This document shows positions 26,194 through 36,154 of a stretch of DNA of 64,000 nt, in pieces; positions within the stretch are counted from its first letter, which is position 1; each line of letters begins with the position of its first letter. Position numbers and translations under genes: made by a program. Origin of the DNA: Variovorax sp. WS11 (GTDB taxonomy: Bacteria > Pseudomonadota > Gammaproteobacteria > Burkholderiales > Burkholderiaceae_C); the NCBI RefSeq assembly GCF_010499245.1, contig NZ_JAAGOW010000001.1:2046001-2110000 (forward strand), written 5' to 3'. The notes beneath the pieces are model-generated. The model was given only the letters and a program-made list of their open reading frames with translations. It ran no database searches and was not told the DNA's origin.

Positions 26194-27492
26194 TCATTCG
26201 TACGTCTCGGCGTCGGGATCGGTGGCTTCCATTTCATAGCTGGCCGCCACCATGGCCAGCCGGCCGATCACCCCGTACATGTAGAAGCGGTTGGGGGCGC
26301 TCGCGCCAGGCTTGGCGCCCGGCTGCGGTAAGTGCGCACTCTCCGAGAAGGCCAGCGGCACGAAGCTGGCGCCTGGGATGTTGAGGTTCTCGTCGGGGCT
26401 GCGCTCCGCATGCACCCGGTAGAAGCCGCCGACCACGTAGCGGTCCATCATGTAGACCACCGGCTCGGCCACGCCGTCGTGCACGCGCTCGTTGGTCAGC
26501 ACGCCTTCCTGCACGATCAGGTCGCCCGAGGCACGCACCTCGTCGTTGGCGGCGGCGCCGCGGGTGCGTGCGCGATGGTTGAAGGCCTCCAGGTCCTTCA
26601 CGTCGCGCACCGTCATCACGCCCATGGGGTCGGCGCCGTTGTCCGACTTGACCACCACGAAGGGCTTCTCGTTGATGCCGTATTCCTTGTACTTGCGGCG
26701 GATCTTGGTGAGCAGCGCATCGACGTGGCTGGTGAGCACGTCCAGCCCCTTGCCTTCCGCCAGGTCGACGCCGCCGGCGCGCGCGTGCATGGGGTTGATC
26801 AGCCAGGGGTCGATGCCCAGCAGCTTGCCGAAGCGCTTGGACACTTCCTCGTAGCTGTGCAGGTGGTTGCTCTTGCGGCGCACCGACCAGCCCGCATGCA
26901 GCGGCGGCAGCAGGTACTGCTCGTGCAGGTCCTCGACGATGCCCGGCGTGCCGGCCGACAGGTCGTTGTTGAGCAGGATGGTGCAGGGGTCGAAGTGCTT
27001 GAGCCCCAGGCGCCGCCGGCTGCGCACCACCGGTTCCAGGCAAACGCTCTCGCCGTGCGGCAGCTCGATCTTCTTGGGCGACTTGATGGCCGGGTCGATG
27101 GAGCCGACTCGCACGTTGAGCCCCGCCATGTGGAAGATCCGCACCAGCCGCGCCACGTTGGCCAGGTAGAAGGTGTTCTTCGAGTGGTTCTCGGGGATCA
27201 CCAGCAGGTTGCGCGCCTCGGGGCAAATCTTCTCGATGGCGGCCTGCGCGGCCTGCACCGCCAGCGGCAGCATCTCGTCGGTGAGGTTGTTCCAGCCGCG
27301 CGGAAAGAGGCTGGTGTCGACCGGCGCCAGCTTGAAGCCGGCATTGCGGATGTCGACCGAGCTGTAGAACGGCGGCGTGTGCTCCATCCATTCGAGCCGG
27401 AACCAGCGCTCGATGGCCGGCATGGAGTCGAGGATGCGCTGCTCCAGTTCGTTGATCGGGCCGGTCAGGGCGGTGACGAGGTGGGGAACCAT
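26194..27492 (-). CDS. gshA: Glutamate-cysteine ligase, proteobacterial GshA type
   Basis: A 432-residue protein of the Thiobacillus/Burkholderiales-type glutamate-cysteine ligase (TIGR02049), unrelated in sequence to E. coli GshA. It makes gamma-glutamylcysteine with ATP, the first and rate-limiting glutathione step. Recognisable parts: HTPPFYSSVDIRNAGFKLAPVDTSLFPRGWNNL, VIPENHSKNTFYLANV, NDLSAGTPGIVEDL, VVVKSDNGADPMGVMTVRD. The product is used by gshB, 2.2 kb away with kup between. Confidence 0.93.
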   Translation of the reverse strand: MVPHLVTALTGPINELEQRILDSMPAIERWFRLEWMEHTPPFYSSVDIRNAGFKLAPVDTSLFPRGWNNLTDEMLPLAVQAAQAAIEKICPEARNLLVIPENHSKNTFYLANVARLVRIFHMAGLNVRVGSIDPAIKSPKKIELPHGESVCLEPVVRSRRRLGLKHFDPCTILLNNDLSAGTPGIVEDLHEQYLLPPLHAGWSVRRKSNHLHSYEEVSKRFGKLLGIDPWLINPMHARAGGVDLAEGKGLDVLTSHVDALLTKIRRKYKEYGINEKPFVVVKSDNGADPMGVMTVRDVKDLEAFNHRARTRGAAANDEVRASGDLIVQEGVLTNERVHDGVAEPVVYMMDRYVVGGFYRVHAERSPDENLNIPGASFVPLAFSESAHLPQPGAKPGASAPNRFYMYGVIGRLAMVAASYEMEATDPDAETYE

Positions 27493-27593
27493 GAGGCGGC
27501 CTTGTTATGCGTGTTCTGCGACGAAAGGTGGAGTGGAATTGTAGGATTTGAGGGCGCCCGCCAGGATGACAAGCGCCTGCTCGCGGCCCTTCG

Positions 27594-28886
27594 TCAGCTC
27601 CGAACTTCGCCTTGCCCCAGCACCACGTACTTCAGCGAGGTCAGCCCCTCGATCCCCACCGGCCCGCGCGCATGGAACTTGTCGGTGCTGATGCCGATCT
27701 CGGCCCCCAGCCCGAACTCGAAGCCGTCGGCGAAGCGCGTGCTGGCATTGACCATCACGCTGGCCGAGTCGACTTCGCGCAGGAAGCGCTGGGCGTGCAT
27801 GTGGTCGCGAGTGACGATGGCGTCGGTGTGGTGGCTGGAATAGCGGTTGATGTGGGCGATGGCCTCGTCCACGCCCTCCACCACTTTGATGCTGATGACG
27901 GCCGCCAGGTACTCCTCCGACCAGTCGGACTCGACCGCGTCGACCACCTTGGCGCCCGGGGGCAGCGCGCCCTCGGCCCGCAGGATGCGCGCAGCGGCGG
28001 GGTCGCAGCGCATCTCGACCCCCTTGGCCGCGAAGATGACGCCGATCTCGGGCAGGAAGCTCTCGGCCATCGAGGCCGCGACCAGCAGGCCCTCGGCCGC
28101 GTTGCAGGGGCTGTACTTTTGCGTCTTGGCGTTGTCCACGATGCGCACCGCCATGTCGAGTTCGGCCGTGTCGTCGACGTAGACATGGCAGTTGCCGTCC
28201 AGGTGCTTGATCACCGGCACCTTGGCCTCGCGGCTGATGCGCTCGATCAGGCCCTTGCCGCCGCGCGGGATGACCACGTCCACGAACTCGGGCATGGCGA
28301 TGAGCCGGCCCACGGCCTCGCGGTCGGTGGTCTGCACCAGTTGCACCGCCTCCACCGGCAGGCCGGCCTCGGCCAGCGCCTCGCCCACCAGCGCGGCCAG
28401 GGCCTTGTTCGACTCGATGGCCTCCGAGCCGCCGCGCAGAATGGCCGCGTTGCCGCTCTTGATCGCGAGGCTGGCGGCCTCGATGGTCACGTTGGGCCGG
28501 CTCTCGTAGATCATGCCGAAGACGCCGATCGGCACCCGCATCTGGCCCACCCGGATGCCGCTGGGCTGCTGCCGCATGCCGATGACTTCGCCGATCACGT
28601 CGGGCATGGCGGCCAGCTGCTCGCAGCCCAGCGCCACGGTCTCGATGGCCTTGGGCGTGAGCTTGAGGCGGTCGACCATCGGGGCCGAGAGGCCGGCGGC
28701 CTGGGCGCGTTCGATGTCGCGCGCGTTGGCGGGTGCCAGGGCTTCGGCGCTCTCGCGCAGGCGCCGCGCCAGCGCCTTGAGCGCCTGGTTCTTGGTCGCC
28801 GCGGGGGCCTTCGCCATCCGGGCGGAGGCCGTCTTGGCCTGCAGCCCCAGGGCCTGCATGTGTTCGTTGACGTTGAAGGCGTTCAT
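27594..28886 (-). CDS. proA: Gamma-glutamyl phosphate reductase
   Basis: A 430-residue aldehyde-dehydrogenase-fold enzyme that reduces gamma-glutamyl phosphate to glutamate-5-semialdehyde, the second step of proline synthesis. Present: [28 protein letters not shown], and catalytic Cys in [12 protein letters not shown], then [27 protein letters not shown]. Start ATG at 28886 (MNAFNVN). It follows holA after 88 bases and may belong to the leuS-lptE-holA transcript. proB is not in the window. Confidence 0.96.
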   Translation of the reverse strand: MNAFNVNEHMQALGLQAKTASARMAKAPAATKNQALKALARRLRESAEALAPANARDIERAQAAGLSAPMVDRLKLTPKAIETVALGCEQLAAMPDVIGEVIGMRQQPSGIRVGQMRVPIGVFGMIYESRPNVTIEAASLAIKSGNAAILRGGSEAIESNKALAALVGEALAEAGLPVEAVQLVQTTDREAVGRLIAMPEFVDVVIPRGGKGLIERISREAKVPVIKHLDGNCHVYVDDTAELDMAVRIVDNAKTQKYSPCNAAEGLLVAASMAESFLPEIGVIFAAKGVEMRCDPAAARILRAEGALPPGAKVVDAVESDWSEEYLAAVISIKVVEGVDEAIAHINRYSSHHTDAIVTRDHMHAQRFLREVDSASVMVNASTRFADGFEFGLGAEIGISTDKFHARGPVGIEGLTSLKYVVLGQGEVRS

Positions 28887-28974
28887 GCACGGCATTTTCC
28901 CACGCGAGGCCCGCAGGACTGGGCGGCGCATGGAAACGCCGGGTTCCTGAAAAAGCAACGCCGGGCGGACGGCT

Positions 28975-30036
28975 TCAACCGCGCGCCGGCACCGCGCAGG
29001 CCCGGCACAGCATCAGCGCCAGCCGCTGCAGCGCCTGCCAGCCGCTGGCCGGCCAGTCGGGCTGCTTCAGGCCCTTGACGATGCCGTCGACCACGTGGGC
29101 GGCGCGCAGCAGGCGGGCCAGCGCGCGATCGTCCAGCCGCGGCAGCACGCGCTCGAAGGTACGCTCGCGCGGGCCCCAGATGCGGTTCTCGCGCAGCGCC
29201 ATGGGCAGCGGGCGGCCGGCCGACATGGCGTCCTTCACCCGCTTGAGCGCGCGGATGTCCTCGGCCAGCGTGTAGTGCACCAGCACCTCGGCCTCGCCCT
29301 CGGCCTGCAGGCCGTCGAGCATGCGCGCCACCCGCTGCGGGTTGCCGCCCAGCACCGCCTCGGAGAGCTTGAAGACGTCGTAGCGCGCCACGTTGTTGAC
29401 CGCGGCCTCGACCTGCTCCCAGCCGAGCTCGCCCGCGGGGTAGAGCAGCGCGAGCTTCTGGATCTCCTGGTGCGCGGCCAGCAGGTTGCCCTCCACGCGG
29501 TCGGCGAAGAACTGCAGGGTGCGCTGGCCCTCCTCGCCGCCCTTCACGCGCTGGTCCTGGCGTGCCAGCCGCTGCGCGATCCACTGCGGCAGCGCGGCAC
29601 GCTCGATGGTCTCGACGGGCAAGGTGACGCCATGGGTCTCGAGCGCGGCAAACCAGGCGCCGGTGCGCGTGGCCTTGTCCAGCCGCGGCAGCAGGACCAG
29701 CGTCAGGGTGCTGTCGTTGCCCACGGCGGCCTCGGCGATCTGCTGCAGCGCGGCGCTGCCGTCCTTGCCCGGCTTGCCCGAGGGGATGCGGATCTCGACG
29801 ATCTGCCGGTCGGCGAACAGGCTCAGCGAGCCGCCGGCCGCCAGCACCGCGCTCCAGTCGAAATGAGCGCCGGCCACGGTGTAGGAGCTGCGCTCGGTGT
29901 AGCCCTGCTGCCGCGCCGCCGCGCGAATCGCGTCGGCCGCCTCCTGTGCCAGCAGCGGCTCGTCGCCATGGATGACGTAGAGCGGCTTCAGCCCCTTCTG
30001 CAGGTGGGCCTCGAGCTGGGCCGCCGCGAGCTGCAT
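28975..30036 (-). CDS. holA: DNA polymerase III subunit delta
   Basis: A 353-residue clamp-loader wrench subunit: N-terminal AAA-like fold ([23 protein letters not shown]) and a C-terminal collar domain ([27 protein letters not shown]). It opens the beta sliding clamp. The start codon overlaps the lptE stop by one base (TGATG), typical of the conserved leuS-lptE-holA operon. Confidence 0.95.
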   Translation of the reverse strand: MQLAAAQLEAHLQKGLKPLYVIHGDEPLLAQEAADAIRAAARQQGYTERSSYTVAGAHFDWSAVLAAGGSLSLFADRQIVEIRIPSGKPGKDGSAALQQIAEAAVGNDSTLTLVLLPRLDKATRTGAWFAALETHGVTLPVETIERAALPQWIAQRLARQDQRVKGGEEGQRTLQFFADRVEGNLLAAHQEIQKLALLYPAGELGWEQVEAAVNNVARYDVFKLSEAVLGGNPQRVARMLDGLQAEGEAEVLVHYTLAEDIRALKRVKDAMSAGRPLPMALRENRIWGPRERTFERVLPRLDDRALARLLRAAHVVDGIVKGLKQPDWPASGWQALQRLALMLCRACAVPARG

Positions 30037-30542
30037 CAGAGGCTCTTGACGGCCGCGAGCCGGCGCAGGGTCTGCTGGGCGATGTCGGCCTGCATGTCGC
30101 GGTACAGCAGCTCGGTCTCGCTTTCCTTGGCGAGGGCGGCGGTTTCGTTGTAGGTGATGTCGCGGGACTGCTCGATCACGATCGGGCCCAGCAGCTCCTT
30201 GCCGCCGGGCGTGCGCAGCCGGATGCGCATCGTGAGGCGCAGCTGCAGCTCGCGCACCTGGCCGGACGAGTTGGTGGAGAGCACGGCGCTGCCGCGGGTC
30301 TCGGACAGGACGTCGAGGATCGCCTCGGCCCGCTCCTTCTCCTCCTCGGGTATCAGCTCGACGTTGCCGGCGGCGCGGAACTGCCGGCGCAGCGCCACCA
30401 CATAGGCCGACTTGCCCGGCACCGCCAGCGACTTGAAGGCGAAGTCCGGCGCGCGGCGCAGCTGGAAGCCGCAGCCGGCCAGCAAGAGCGTGGCTGCCGC
30501 GCCGGCGAGCAGGGCGCGGCGCCGGGGGAAGGATCTGTTCAT
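30036..30542 (-). CDS. lptE: LPS-assembly lipoprotein LptE
   Basis: A 168-residue outer-membrane lipoprotein that plugs the LptD barrel for LPS insertion. Signal peptide MNRSFPRRRALLAGAAATLLLAGCG with lipobox LLAGC; then GFQLRRAPDFAFKSLAVPGK. ATG at 30542 was chosen; ATG at 30554 overlaps the leuS stop (ATGA) and is an equal alternative, adding four residues. Between leuS and holA, as in most proteobacteria. Confidence 0.93.
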   Translation of the reverse strand: MNRSFPRRRALLAGAAATLLLAGCGFQLRRAPDFAFKSLAVPGKSAYVVALRRQFRAAGNVELIPEEEKERAEAILDVLSETRGSAVLSTNSSGQVRELQLRLTMRIRLRTPGGKELLGPIVIEQSRDITYNETAALAKESETELLYRDMQADIAQQTLRRLAAVKSL

Positions 30543-30550
30543 GTCCACTG

Positions 30551-33214
30551 TCATATCACCACGTTGACCAGCCGCCCGGGCACCACGATCACGCGCTTGG
30601 CCGTGGCACCTTCGGCGTGCTTGACGAAGGCCTCGCTCGCCAGCGCGATCTTCTCGATTTCCGGCTTGGTCGCATTGGCCGGCACGCGCAGCGAGCCGCG
30701 CAGCTTGCCGTTGACCTGCAGCATCAGCTCGATCTCGTCCTGCTCGAGCGCGACCGTATCGACCTCCGGCCAGGGCGCGTCGAGCAGCGCGCCGTGCAGC
30801 TTGTCGTAGCCGAGCGCATGCCACAGCGCATGCGTGACGTGCGGCGTGGCCGGGTAGAGGCAGCGCAGCAGGATGCCGAAGCCTTCGCGCACGGCGGCCC
30901 GGTCGCCCGGGCTGCCGTCGGACTTGAAGCCCTCCAGCGCGTTCAGCAGCTTCATCGCGCCCGACACCACGGTGTTGTACTGCATGCGCTGGTAGTCGTA
31001 GTCGATCTGCCGCAGCACGGTGTGCACCTCGCGGCGCAGCGCCTTGGCTTCCTTGCCGAAGGCCGAGCGCGGATCGACCGTCTCGATGTCGATCTCGGTG
31101 CCTTCAGGCACGGCCGCCTGTGCCGTGCCGAGCGCAACGCCGTAGTTCCAGACCCGGCGCAGGAAGCGGAAGCTGCCCTCCACCGCGGCGTCGTTCCACT
31201 CCAGCGTGGCTTCGGGCGGCGCGGTGAACATGGTGTAGAGGCGCGCGGTGTCGGCGCCGTACTTCTCGATCAGGTCCTGCGGGTCGACGCCGTTGCGCTC
31301 GCTCTTGCCCATCTTGCCCACGCCGCCGTACTCGACCGCCGTGCCGTCGGCCAGCGTGCCGCCGGTGATGCGGCCCTGCGCGTCCAGCGCCTGCGTCACC
31401 TCCGAAGGCGGGAAGTACTCCTTGCCGCCCTTCTCGTTGCGCCGGTAGAAGATGTGGTTGAGCACCATGCCCTGCGTGAGCAGCTTGCTGAAAGGCTCGT
31501 CCACCTTCACCAGCCCGAGGTCGCGCATCACCTTGGTCCAGAAGCGCGCGTAGAGCAGGTGCAGGATCGCATGCTCGATGCCGCCGATGTACTGGTCCAT
31601 CGGCATCCAGTACTTCGCGCCCTCGGCGACCATGGCCTGGTCGTTCTTCGGATCGCAGTAGCGCATGAAGTACCAGGCGCTGTCGACGAAGGTGTCCATG
31701 GTGTCGGTCTCGCGCCGCGCGGGCTTGCCGCAGACGGGGCAGACCACGCCGGCATGAAAGCCTTCGTGCTTGTGCAGCGGATTGCCCGAGCCGTCAGGCA
31801 CGCAGTCGGTGGGCAGCACCACCGGAAGGTCCTTCTCGGGCACCGGCACCGCGCCGTGCTCATCGCAGTGGATGATGGGGATCGGCGTGCCCCAGTAGCG
31901 CTGGCGGCTCACGCCCCAGTCGCGCAGGCGCCAGGTGGTCTGCATCTCGCCCAGGCCCTTCAGGTCCAGCGCATGCGCCACCGCCTTGACCGCCTCGGCA
32001 TGGGACATGCCGCTGAAGTTGTCGGAGTTGATGGTCACGCCGCGCTGCTTGTCGCCGTACCAGTCCTGCCAGCGGTGGTAGTCGAAGTGCGGCTCGTCGT
32101 CGACCAGCACCACCTGGATGATCTCGATGCCGTACTTGTTGGCGAAGGCAAAGTCGCGCTCGTCGTGCGCCGGCACGCCCATCACGGCGCCGTCGCCGTA
32201 GCCGATCAGCACGTAGTTGCCGACCCAGACCGGCACCGGCTCGTCGGTGATCGGGTGGCGCACGTGCAGGCCGGTGGGCACGCCCTTCTTCTCCTGCGTC
32301 GCCAGCTCGGCCTCGGTGGTGCCGCCGCTCTTGCATTCCTCGACGAAGGCGGCGACCTTGGGGTCCAGCTTCGCGGCGTGCAGGGCCAGCGGATGCTCCG
32401 GCGCCACGGCGCAGAAGGTGACGCCCATGATGGTGTCGGCCCGCGTGGTGAAGACGTACATGCGGCCGCCCTGGATGAGCTCGCCCTTCTCGTCCCTGAT
32501 GTCGTGCGGGAAGGCGAAGCGCACGCCCTCGCTCTTGCCGATCCAGTTCTCCTGCATCAGCTTGACGCGCTCGGGCCAGCCCGGCAGCTTGTGCTGGGTG
32601 TGGTCGAGCAGTTCCTCGGCGTAGTCGCTGATCTTCAGGTAGTAGCCGGGAATCTCGCGCCGCTCGACGGTCGCGCCGGTGCGCCAGCCCTTGCCGTCGA
32701 TCACCTGCTCGTTGGCCAGCACGGTCTGGTCGACCGGGTCCCAGTTGACCACCTGGGTCTTGCGGTAGGCGATACCCTTCTCGAGCATCTTGAGGAACAG
32801 CCACTGGTTCCACTTGTAGTAGCTGGGATCGCAGGTCGCGATCTCGCGGCTCCAGTCGATCGCCAGGCCCATGGCCTGGAGCTGGCCCTTCATGTAGCCG
32901 ATGTTCTCGTAGGTCCACTTGGCCGGGGGAACGCCGTTCTTGAGCGCCGCGTTCTCGGCCGGCAGGCCGAAGGCGTCCCAGCCCATCGGCATCAGCACGT
33001 TGTAGCCGCTCATGCGCAGGTAGCGCGTGAGCATGTCATTGATGGTGTAGTTGCGCACGTGGCCCATGTGCAGCTTGCCGCTGGGGTACGGCAGCATCGA
33101 GCAGGCGTAGTACTTCTTCCTTTTCGCGTCCTCGGTCACGCGGTAGGCATCGGCGGCCGTCCAGGCCGCCTGGGCGGACGACTCGACATCGCTGGGTTTG
33201 TAGCTGGGGTTCAT
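30551..33214 (-). CDS. leuS: Leucine-tRNA ligase
   Basis: An 887-residue class Ia synthetase. HIGH motif is [11 protein letters not shown], the CP1 editing domain has [12 protein letters not shown], and the tRNA-binding C-terminus ends ...[10 protein letters not shown]. The KMSKS site reads KMGKS ([13 protein letters not shown]). Zinc-finger-like Cys positions ([11 protein letters not shown]) are present. Charges tRNA-Leu. First gene of the leuS-lptE-holA operon, divergent from glgC. Confidence 0.98.
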   Translation of the reverse strand: MNPSYKPSDVESSAQAAWTAADAYRVTEDAKRKKYYACSMLPYPSGKLHMGHVRNYTINDMLTRYLRMSGYNVLMPMGWDAFGLPAENAALKNGVPPAKWTYENIGYMKGQLQAMGLAIDWSREIATCDPSYYKWNQWLFLKMLEKGIAYRKTQVVNWDPVDQTVLANEQVIDGKGWRTGATVERREIPGYYLKISDYAEELLDHTQHKLPGWPERVKLMQENWIGKSEGVRFAFPHDIRDEKGELIQGGRMYVFTTRADTIMGVTFCAVAPEHPLALHAAKLDPKVAAFVEECKSGGTTEAELATQEKKGVPTGLHVRHPITDEPVPVWVGNYVLIGYGDGAVMGVPAHDERDFAFANKYGIEIIQVVLVDDEPHFDYHRWQDWYGDKQRGVTINSDNFSGMSHAEAVKAVAHALDLKGLGEMQTTWRLRDWGVSRQRYWGTPIPIIHCDEHGAVPVPEKDLPVVLPTDCVPDGSGNPLHKHEGFHAGVVCPVCGKPARRETDTMDTFVDSAWYFMRYCDPKNDQAMVAEGAKYWMPMDQYIGGIEHAILHLLYARFWTKVMRDLGLVKVDEPFSKLLTQGMVLNHIFYRRNEKGGKEYFPPSEVTQALDAQGRITGGTLADGTAVEYGGVGKMGKSERNGVDPQDLIEKYGADTARLYTMFTAPPEATLEWNDAAVEGSFRFLRRVWNYGVALGTAQAAVPEGTEIDIETVDPRSAFGKEAKALRREVHTVLRQIDYDYQRMQYNTVVSGAMKLLNALEGFKSDGSPGDRAAVREGFGILLRCLYPATPHVTHALWHALGYDKLHGALLDAPWPEVDTVALEQDEIELMLQVNGKLRGSLRVPANATKPEIEKIALASEAFVKHAEGATAKRVIVVPGRLVNVVI

Positions 33215-33378
33215 GGGACTTCGACAACAGCCCGGCATCGGCTGGCCGGGGGAAGGCGGATTATCGCGGCTGCGGCGCCGGGGCGGCGTCCGGCTGCGAA
33301 CCCAGGCAGCGAAGCAGCCACGAACACGCCAGAAATGCTAGGCTGGCACACCGACGACAAAGACGACGGAGGCAAGAG

Positions 33379-34668
33379 ATGGAAAGCAGCACGCAACCGA
33401 ATCTTCAGGCCCACCAGCTCGTTCGCCGCACCATTGCACTGGTGCTGGCAGGCGGACGGGGCTCCCGCCTCAAGCAATTGACCGACCGCCGGGCCAAGCC
33501 GGCGGTGTACTTCGGCGGCAAATTCCGCATCATCGATTTCGCGCTCTCCAACTGCCTCAATTCGGGCATCCGGCGCATGGCGGTGGTCACCCAGTACAAG
33601 TCGCACTCCCTGATGCGCCACCTGCAGCGCGGCTGGAGCTTTCTGCGCGCCGAGCTCAACGAGATGGTGGACGTCCTGCCGGCCCAGCAGCGCGTCGGCG
33701 AGGAGCACTGGTACCGCGGCACGGCCGACGCGGTCTACCAGAACCTGGACATCATCCAGACCCGCTCGACGCCGCACGACTACGTGGTCGTGCTGGCCGG
33801 CGACCACGTCTACAAGATGGACTATTCGATCATGCTGGGCGACCACGTCGCGCATGGGCGGGGGTGCACGGTCGGCTGCATCGAGGTGCCCCGCATGGAA
33901 GCCGTCGCCTTCGGGGTGATGGCGGTGGACGGCGAACGCAGGATCTCCGCCTTCCTCGAGAAGCCGGCCGACCCGCCGGCCATGCCCGGCAAGCCCGATG
34001 TCGCGCTGGCCAGCATGGGCATCTACATCTTCGACTCCGAGTACCTGTACCGCCTGCTGGAGGAAGACAGCGCCGACCCGGCCTCCAGCCATGACTTCGG
34101 CAAGGACATCATCCCGCGCTCGGTCTCCCAGGGGCGGGCGGCGGCGCACCCCTTCGGCATGTCCTGCGTGACGCGCGCGCGCCACGGCAGCGACGCCAAA
34201 GCCTACTGGCGCGACGTCGGCACGATTGATGCATTCTGGGCTGCCAACCTCGATCTGGCCTCGATCACCCCCGAACTCGACATCTATGACACCGACTGGC
34301 CCATCTGGACCTACCAGCGGCAGCTGCCGCCGGCCAAGTTCGTGCTCGACCGCGACGGGAAGCATGGCATGACGGTCAACACCATCGTCTCGGGCGGCTG
34401 CATCGTGTCCGGCTCGCACGTCAAGGATTCGGTGCTGTTCTCGGGTGTGCGGGTGCATTCCTTCTGCAGGATCGAGGAGGCGGTGCTGCTGCCGGACGTC
34501 GAGGTGGGCCGCGGCGCGCGGCTTCGCAAGGTCGTGATCGACCGCGGCTGCGTGATTCCCGAGGACATCGTCGTCGGCGAGGATCCGGCGGCCGACGCGG
34601 CGCGTTTCGAGCGCACCGAAGGCGGCGTGGTGCTGATCACGCGCGAGATGCTGAAGCGGCTCGAATGA
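33379..34668 (+). CDS. glgC: Glucose-1-phosphate adenylyltransferase
   Basis: A 429-residue ADP-glucose pyrophosphorylase. The N-terminal catalytic domain has [39 protein letters not shown] (nucleotide loop plus activator/substrate Lys region) and the C-terminal left-handed beta-helix has [20 protein letters not shown]. It forms ADP-glucose, the glycogen donor. GGAGG lies 7 bases before the ATG. Operon glgC-glgA-glgP; ATGA overlap with glgA. Confidence 0.96.
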   Translation: MESSTQPNLQAHQLVRRTIALVLAGGRGSRLKQLTDRRAKPAVYFGGKFRIIDFALSNCLNSGIRRMAVVTQYKSHSLMRHLQRGWSFLRAELNEMVDVLPAQQRVGEEHWYRGTADAVYQNLDIIQTRSTPHDYVVVLAGDHVYKMDYSIMLGDHVAHGRGCTVGCIEVPRMEAVAFGVMAVDGERRISAFLEKPADPPAMPGKPDVALASMGIYIFDSEYLYRLLEEDSADPASSHDFGKDIIPRSVSQGRAAAHPFGMSCVTRARHGSDAKAYWRDVGTIDAFWAANLDLASITPELDIYDTDWPIWTYQRQLPPAKFVLDRDGKHGMTVNTIVSGGCIVSGSHVKDSVLFSGVRVHSFCRIEEAVLLPDVEVGRGARLRKVVIDRGCVIPEDIVVGEDPAADAARFERTEGGVVLITREMLKRLE

Positions 34669-36125
34669 GGATCCTCCAGGTCAGCGCCGAGTTGTTCCCG
34701 CTGCTCAAGACCGGTGGCCTGGCCGATGTTGCCGGCGCGCTGCCGCGGGCCTTGCTGGCCGCAGAGCAGGACGTGCGGGTGCTGCTGCCGGGCTTTCCGG
34801 CGATCCGGGATGGCGTTGCCGACGCGGTCCAGGTGGCGGAGCTGGCGGCTCCCTGGGGCGAGCGCGTGCGCCTGCGCCTCGGGCGCATCAGGACCGAAGG
34901 CGCGCCGGACCTCCAGGCCTACTGGATCGACGCGCCGTGGCTGTACGACCGCCCGGGCAATCCGTACGAGGATGCGCAGCGGCAGCCCTACGGGGACAAC
35001 CACCGGCGCTTCGCGCTGCTGGGCTTTGCCGCGGCGCGCATCGCCCACGGGCTCGATGCGGCCTGGCAGCCCCAGGTGGTTCATGCGCACGACTGGCATG
35101 CCGCCCTGGCGCCGGCCTACATGGCGTTCGCGCCCCGCCACGGGCATCCGCGCGTCGGCAGCGTCTTCACGGTCCACAACCTGGCTTACCAGGGGCTGTT
35201 CGCGCCCTGGGATTTCGCCGACCTCGGCCTGCCGGCTACCGCCTGGGGGATGGATGGCCTGGAGTATCACGGCCAGCTCTCCTTCATGAAGGGCGGCCTG
35301 GGCTTCGCCGACCGCATCACCACCGTGAGTCCGAGCTACGCCCGCGAGATCCAGACGCCCGAGCAGGGTTGCGGGCTGGACGGCCTGTTGCGTCGCCGCA
35401 CCGGCGTTCTCAGCGGCATCCTCAACGCGGTCGACGACCAGGTCTGGAACCCGGCGACCGACGCGCTCCTGCCGCACCGCTTCGAGCCCGGGCAATTGGC
35501 CGGCAAGATGCGCTGCAAGACGGCGCTGCAGGCGCAGCTCGGGCTCGCGCCGGAGGCCGAGACGCCGCTTTTCGTGGTCGTGAGCCGCCTGACCGAGCAG
35601 AAGGGCCTGCACCTGGTGCTCGGCGGGCTCGACGCCCTGCTGGCGCAGGGAGGCCAGTTGGCCTTGCTCGGCAGCGGCGATGCCGGGCTGGAGCGCGCAT
35701 TCCGCGAACAGGCCACGGCCGCGTCGCGGTCGGTCAGCGTCACGCTGGGCTACAGCGAGCCGCTCGCGCACCGCCTCTTCGGCGCCGGCGACGTGACCCT
35801 GGTGCCCTCGCTGTTCGAGCCCTGCGGCCTGACGCAGATGTACGGCCTCAAGTACGGCAGCCTGCCGCTGGTGCGTCGCGTCGGCGGCCTGGCCGACACG
35901 GTCGTCGATGCCACGTTGGAAGACATGGCCGACGGCCGGGCCACCGGCTTCTGCTTCGACAGCTTCGACGCCGACGGCTTCGGGCGCGCGCTGCGCCGCG
36001 CCTTCGCCCTCTACCGCCGCCCGGCGGACTGGGACGCGGTGCGCGCCAGCGCGATGCGCCGCCCTGCCGATTGGGGCAGCGCGGCCGCCCGCTATCTCGA
36101 CATCTATGCCCAGGCGCTGGCCTGA
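34665..36125 (+). CDS. glgA: Glycogen synthase
   Basis: A 486-residue GT5 glycosyltransferase that transfers glucose from ADP-glucose to the growing chain. The conserved N-terminal [18 protein letters not shown] (KTGGL donor site), [11 protein letters not shown], and the C-terminal [22 protein letters not shown] (EPCGL catalytic Glu) are all present. Starts inside the glgC stop (4-base overlap). Second gene of the operon. Confidence 0.96.
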   Translation: MRILQVSAELFPLLKTGGLADVAGALPRALLAAEQDVRVLLPGFPAIRDGVADAVQVAELAAPWGERVRLRLGRIRTEGAPDLQAYWIDAPWLYDRPGNPYEDAQRQPYGDNHRRFALLGFAAARIAHGLDAAWQPQVVHAHDWHAALAPAYMAFAPRHGHPRVGSVFTVHNLAYQGLFAPWDFADLGLPATAWGMDGLEYHGQLSFMKGGLGFADRITTVSPSYAREIQTPEQGCGLDGLLRRRTGVLSGILNAVDDQVWNPATDALLPHRFEPGQLAGKMRCKTALQAQLGLAPEAETPLFVVVSRLTEQKGLHLVLGGLDALLAQGGQLALLGSGDAGLERAFREQATAASRSVSVTLGYSEPLAHRLFGAGDVTLVPSLFEPCGLTQMYGLKYGSLPLVRRVGGLADTVVDATLEDMADGRATGFCFDSFDADGFGRALRRAFALYRRPADWDAVRASAMRRPADWGSAAARYLDIYAQALA

Positions 36126-36154
36126 GCGACAAACACCACCCCAATCTCCGAATC

